Assembly (NCBI GenBank): GCA_035286745.1
Contig: DATECU010000360.1
Span: 1 to 8,257 of the forward strand
Direction: 5' to 3'
Length of the DNA: 8,257 nt
DNA from: DATECU01 sp035286745
GTDB lineage: Bacteria > Acidobacteriota > Vicinamibacteria > Fen-336
Part shown: positions 6,134 through 8,257 of the stretch, one piece after another
Layout: the number at the start of each line of letters is the position of its first letter
Position numbering within the stretch: position 1 is the first letter of the stretch
Notes under the pieces: generated by a model
What the model was told of the DNA's origin: nothing
What the model saw: only the letters and a program-made list of their open reading frames with translations
Databases searched by the model: none
Position numbers and translations under genes: made by a program

Positions 6134-8257
6134 GTGGGATGGCGACCGCAGACGCTTCGAGCCAAGACGCTGCTGCTCCTGGGCAGCACGCTGCTCGGGG
6201 GAGCGGTCGCTCTGGCCCTCACCTCGCGCCTGTTCCTGCTGGAGCGCTTCGCCAGCATCGAGGAGCGGGATGCTCTCCACCACACCACCGAGGCGCAGCG
6301 GGTCCTGACCACCGACGCCGAACGTCTCGGCCAGCTTGCAGGGGAGTACGCTTCCTGGGATGAGACCTACGCCTTCATGGCGAACCGCAACCAGAGCTTC
6401 GCCCTAACCGGCCTGCCGACCGCTGGCCGGCTGGTGATCCTGTTGCACGCCATTGCGCTCTTCGATGTCAGCGGTCGTTTGGTACTGGGGCGGGCGCTGG
6501 ACCCGGATGCCGGCGAAGACCTACCCCTGCCGCTCGCCACCGCAGAACGCCTCGCTGGTCCGGCGCTGCGTGTGGATGGGCAGACCGGGCCGGGCCTGAA
6601 CGGAATCGTCATGCTGCCCGAAGGTCCCCTGCTGGTGGGGATGAGACCCATCGCTCCCGCCGGAGGAGGCCCCAGCCGGGGCACGCTGGTGGTCGGCCGT
6701 TACCTGGATCGGCAAGCCCTGACGCAGATCGAGGACCGCACGGGCCGGTCGGCAGCCCTGCTGATGGCCGACCAGCCCGACTTGACGCCGGAAGACAGGC
6801 TGGCCTGGGGCAACCTCACCGCGGACAAGCCGGCCGTGCTCCGGAGCGGGAGCCGTACGATCTCCGGGTACGCGTTGCTGCGGGACCTCGATGGCCGCCC
6901 CGCGCTCGCCCTCAGACTCACCGGCCGGCAGCAGATCTTCGCCGAGGGCCGCCGCCGCCTCGCCTACCTCATGGCCTCACTGATTCTGGTGGGTCTTTGC
7001 TTCGGGTTGGTCACCCTGTTCTTCCTGGAGCGCCTGGTGCTGGCGCGCCTGAGCCGGCTCTCCGCCAGCGTCCATCGCATTGCGACCCGCGCCGATTCCT
7101 CGGCGCGAGTCGAAGTGCTGGGGAGCGATGAGCTCAGCAGCCTGGCCGCAGCCGTCAACGGCATGCTGGAAGCGCTGGATGCCTCCCGAGGCCAACTCCA
7201 GCAGAGCGAAGAGCGGCTTCGCGACATCGTGGAGCACAGCAGCAACCTGTTCTACTCCTACGGCCCGGACGGAACCATCACCTACCTGAGCCCGCAGGCG
7301 GGCAGCTTCCTGGACTGTGAGCCCGGCCAGGCGCCGGGGCGGGTTCGCGAGCTGCTGACCGATCACCCCGCGAACCGAAAGGCCCGGGCGCTGGGGCAGC
7401 GCGCCATCGAGACCGGGATCCGGCAGCCGGTCTTCGAAGCCGAGGTGGTTGGCCGCGGGGGCCGCCGGCTCTGGGTGGAGGCGAACGAGGCCCCGCTGGT
7501 GAAGGACGGCAAGACAGTGGCCGTGGTGGGGGCTCTCACCGACATCACCGCTCGCAAGCGGGACGCGGAAGAGAAGAGCCAACTGGAAGAGCAGCTCCGC
7601 CAGTCGCAGAAGATGGAGGCGGTGGGGCGTCTAGCGGGAGGCGTCGCCCACGACTTCAACAACCTGCTGTCGGTGATCACCGGCTACACCGAGATGCTGC
7701 TCAAGAGCCTGCCGGACGCGACCCCCCAGCGCAACAAGGCTCGGGAGGTCCTGAGAGCGGCCGAGCGAGCCTCCACACTGACCCGGCAGCTCCTCACCTT
7801 CAGCAGGAAGCAGGTGCTGGAGCCCCAACTGGTGGACCTGAACCGAGTGGTGCGGGAGATGAACACCCTGCTCCGGCGCTTGATCGGCGAGGACGTCGAG
7901 CTCGCCACCGGCCTGGAGGAGGGCCTGGGTCCGATCCGGATCGACCCCGGCCAGTTGGAGCAGATCGTGATGAATCTGGCGGTGAACAGTCGAGACGCCA
8001 TGCCTAACGGAGGCAGGTTGACCCTCAGCACGGGGGCGGTCGCCCTCTCGGGCTCCCGAGAGAGCGTCCCGGGCGGCGCCTATCTGCTGCTCACGGTCGA
8101 AGACACCGGCGTGGGTATGGACGCCGACACTCGCGCCCACCTCTTCGAGCCCTTCTTCACCACCAAGGAAAAGGGCAAGGGGACTGGTCTGGGCCTCGCC
8201 ACCGTTTACGGCATCGTCCAGCAGGCGGGCGGACACATCCGCCTCACCAGTGCCCCA
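6134..8257 (+). CDS. CHASE4-HAMP-PAS membrane histidine kinase (3' end missing)
   Basis: The frame is open for 708 codons to the last base. Order: first membrane span (about 12-31); extracytoplasmic CHASE4 sensor domain, recognised by WDETYAFM (75-82) and the following VILLHAIALFDVSGRLV strand; second span (276-298); HAMP (about 299-350); PAS (about 363-473, ending DITARKR); HisKA with VAHDFNNLL and phospho-accepting His506; HATPase_c with Asn618, DTGVGM (657-662), FEPFFTT (671-677) and GTGLGL (683-688). About 20 residues of the ATPase domain lie beyond the window. Kinases with HDFNNLL boxes often continue into a C-terminal receiver, which cannot be seen here. The GTG at 6134 is preferred because GGAG sits at 6121-6124 and the first span follows directly; the in-frame sequence upstream looks non-coding. 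It should sense a periplasmic ligand. It is divergent from a lone receiver gene, a possible partner. Confidence 0.93.
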   Translation, partial: MGWRPQTLRAKTLLLLGSTLLGGAVALALTSRLFLLERFASIEERDALHHTTEAQRVLTTDAERLGQLAGEYASWDETYAFMANRNQSFALTGLPTAGRLVILLHAIALFDVSGRLVLGRALDPDAGEDLPLPLATAERLAGPALRVDGQTGPGLNGIVMLPEGPLLVGMRPIAPAGGGPSRGTLVVGRYLDRQALTQIEDRTGRSAALLMADQPDLTPEDRLAWGNLTADKPAVLRSGSRTISGYALLRDLDGRPALALRLTGRQQIFAEGRRRLAYLMASLILVGLCFGLVTLFFLERLVLARLSRLSASVHRIATRADSSARVEVLGSDELSSLAAAVNGMLEALDASRGQLQQSEERLRDIVEHSSNLFYSYGPDGTITYLSPQAGSFLDCEPGQAPGRVRELLTDHPANRKARALGQRAIETGIRQPVFEAEVVGRGGRRLWVEANEAPLVKDGKTVAVVGALTDITARKRDAEEKSQLEEQLRQSQKMEAVGRLAGGVAHDFNNLLSVITGYTEMLLKSLPDATPQRNKAREVLRAAERASTLTRQLLTFSRKQVLEPQLVDLNRVVREMNTLLRRLIGEDVELATGLEEGLGPIRIDPGQLEQIVMNLAVNSRDAMPNGGRLTLSTGAVALSGSRESVPGGAYLLLTVEDTGVGMDADTRAHLFEPFFTTKEKGKGTGLGLATVYGIVQQAGGHIRLTSAP

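Noticed and set aside
5810..6363. Open frames of 100-163 codons on both strands around the divergent gap
   Set aside because: They overlap the receiver domain or the kinase start in other frames, are rich in R, P, A and G, and contain no recognisable domain.

Overview
The window is GC-rich bacterial chromosome with compact genes, several GTG starts and 1-4 base stop/start overlaps. A sigma-54 activator, an M90 (MtfA-type) peptidase and several environmental-style sensor kinases fit a soil or sediment bacterium such as Myxococcota, another former deltaproteobacterial lineage, Acidobacteriota or Methylomirabilota/Rokubacteria. The sequence alone does not settle the phylum.

Layout, left to right. 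(1) Bases 1-776, plus strand: the 3' part of a PLP-dependent threonine/serine dehydratase, translationally coupled (GTGA overlap) to (2) 773-1669, an M90/MtfA-like zinc peptidase with an unusual glycine-rich N-terminal membrane hairpin. (3) 1670-1929: an intergenic region with arrays of 7-base units in inverted orientation and a plausible promoter. (4) 1930-3000: a 356-residue protein that reads as two tandem YjbQ/UPF0047 domains. (5) 3001-3192: a second intergenic region with the same type of inverted 7-base arrays, a 12-bp hairpin and a TATACT box. (6) 3193-4278 and 4275-5627: a two-component operon, with a soluble PAS histidine kinase (NtrB-like) and an NtrC-type sigma-54 activator joined by an ATGA overlap. 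(7) 5949-5395, minus strand: a single-domain receiver protein whose conserved part ends almost exactly where the activator gene ends, but whose frame continues antisense into that gene. (8) 5950-6133: a divergent intergenic region with a perfect 14-bp palindrome. (9) 6134-8257, plus strand: a large membrane histidine kinase (TM-CHASE4-TM-HAMP-PAS-HisKA-HATPase) cut by the window end.

The right half is a signalling cluster. The PAS kinase and NtrC-type activator almost certainly form one phosphorelay that drives sigma-54 promoters elsewhere. The divergent lone receiver and CHASE4 kinase may form a second pathway. The left half is metabolic or stress-related, with no direct mechanistic link to the signalling genes visible here.

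The most novel-looking item is the tandem YjbQ protein. Its first copy keeps the HTTA half of the family signature and its second copy keeps the TxNE half. The same gene is bracketed on both sides by the 7-base inverted repeat elements.
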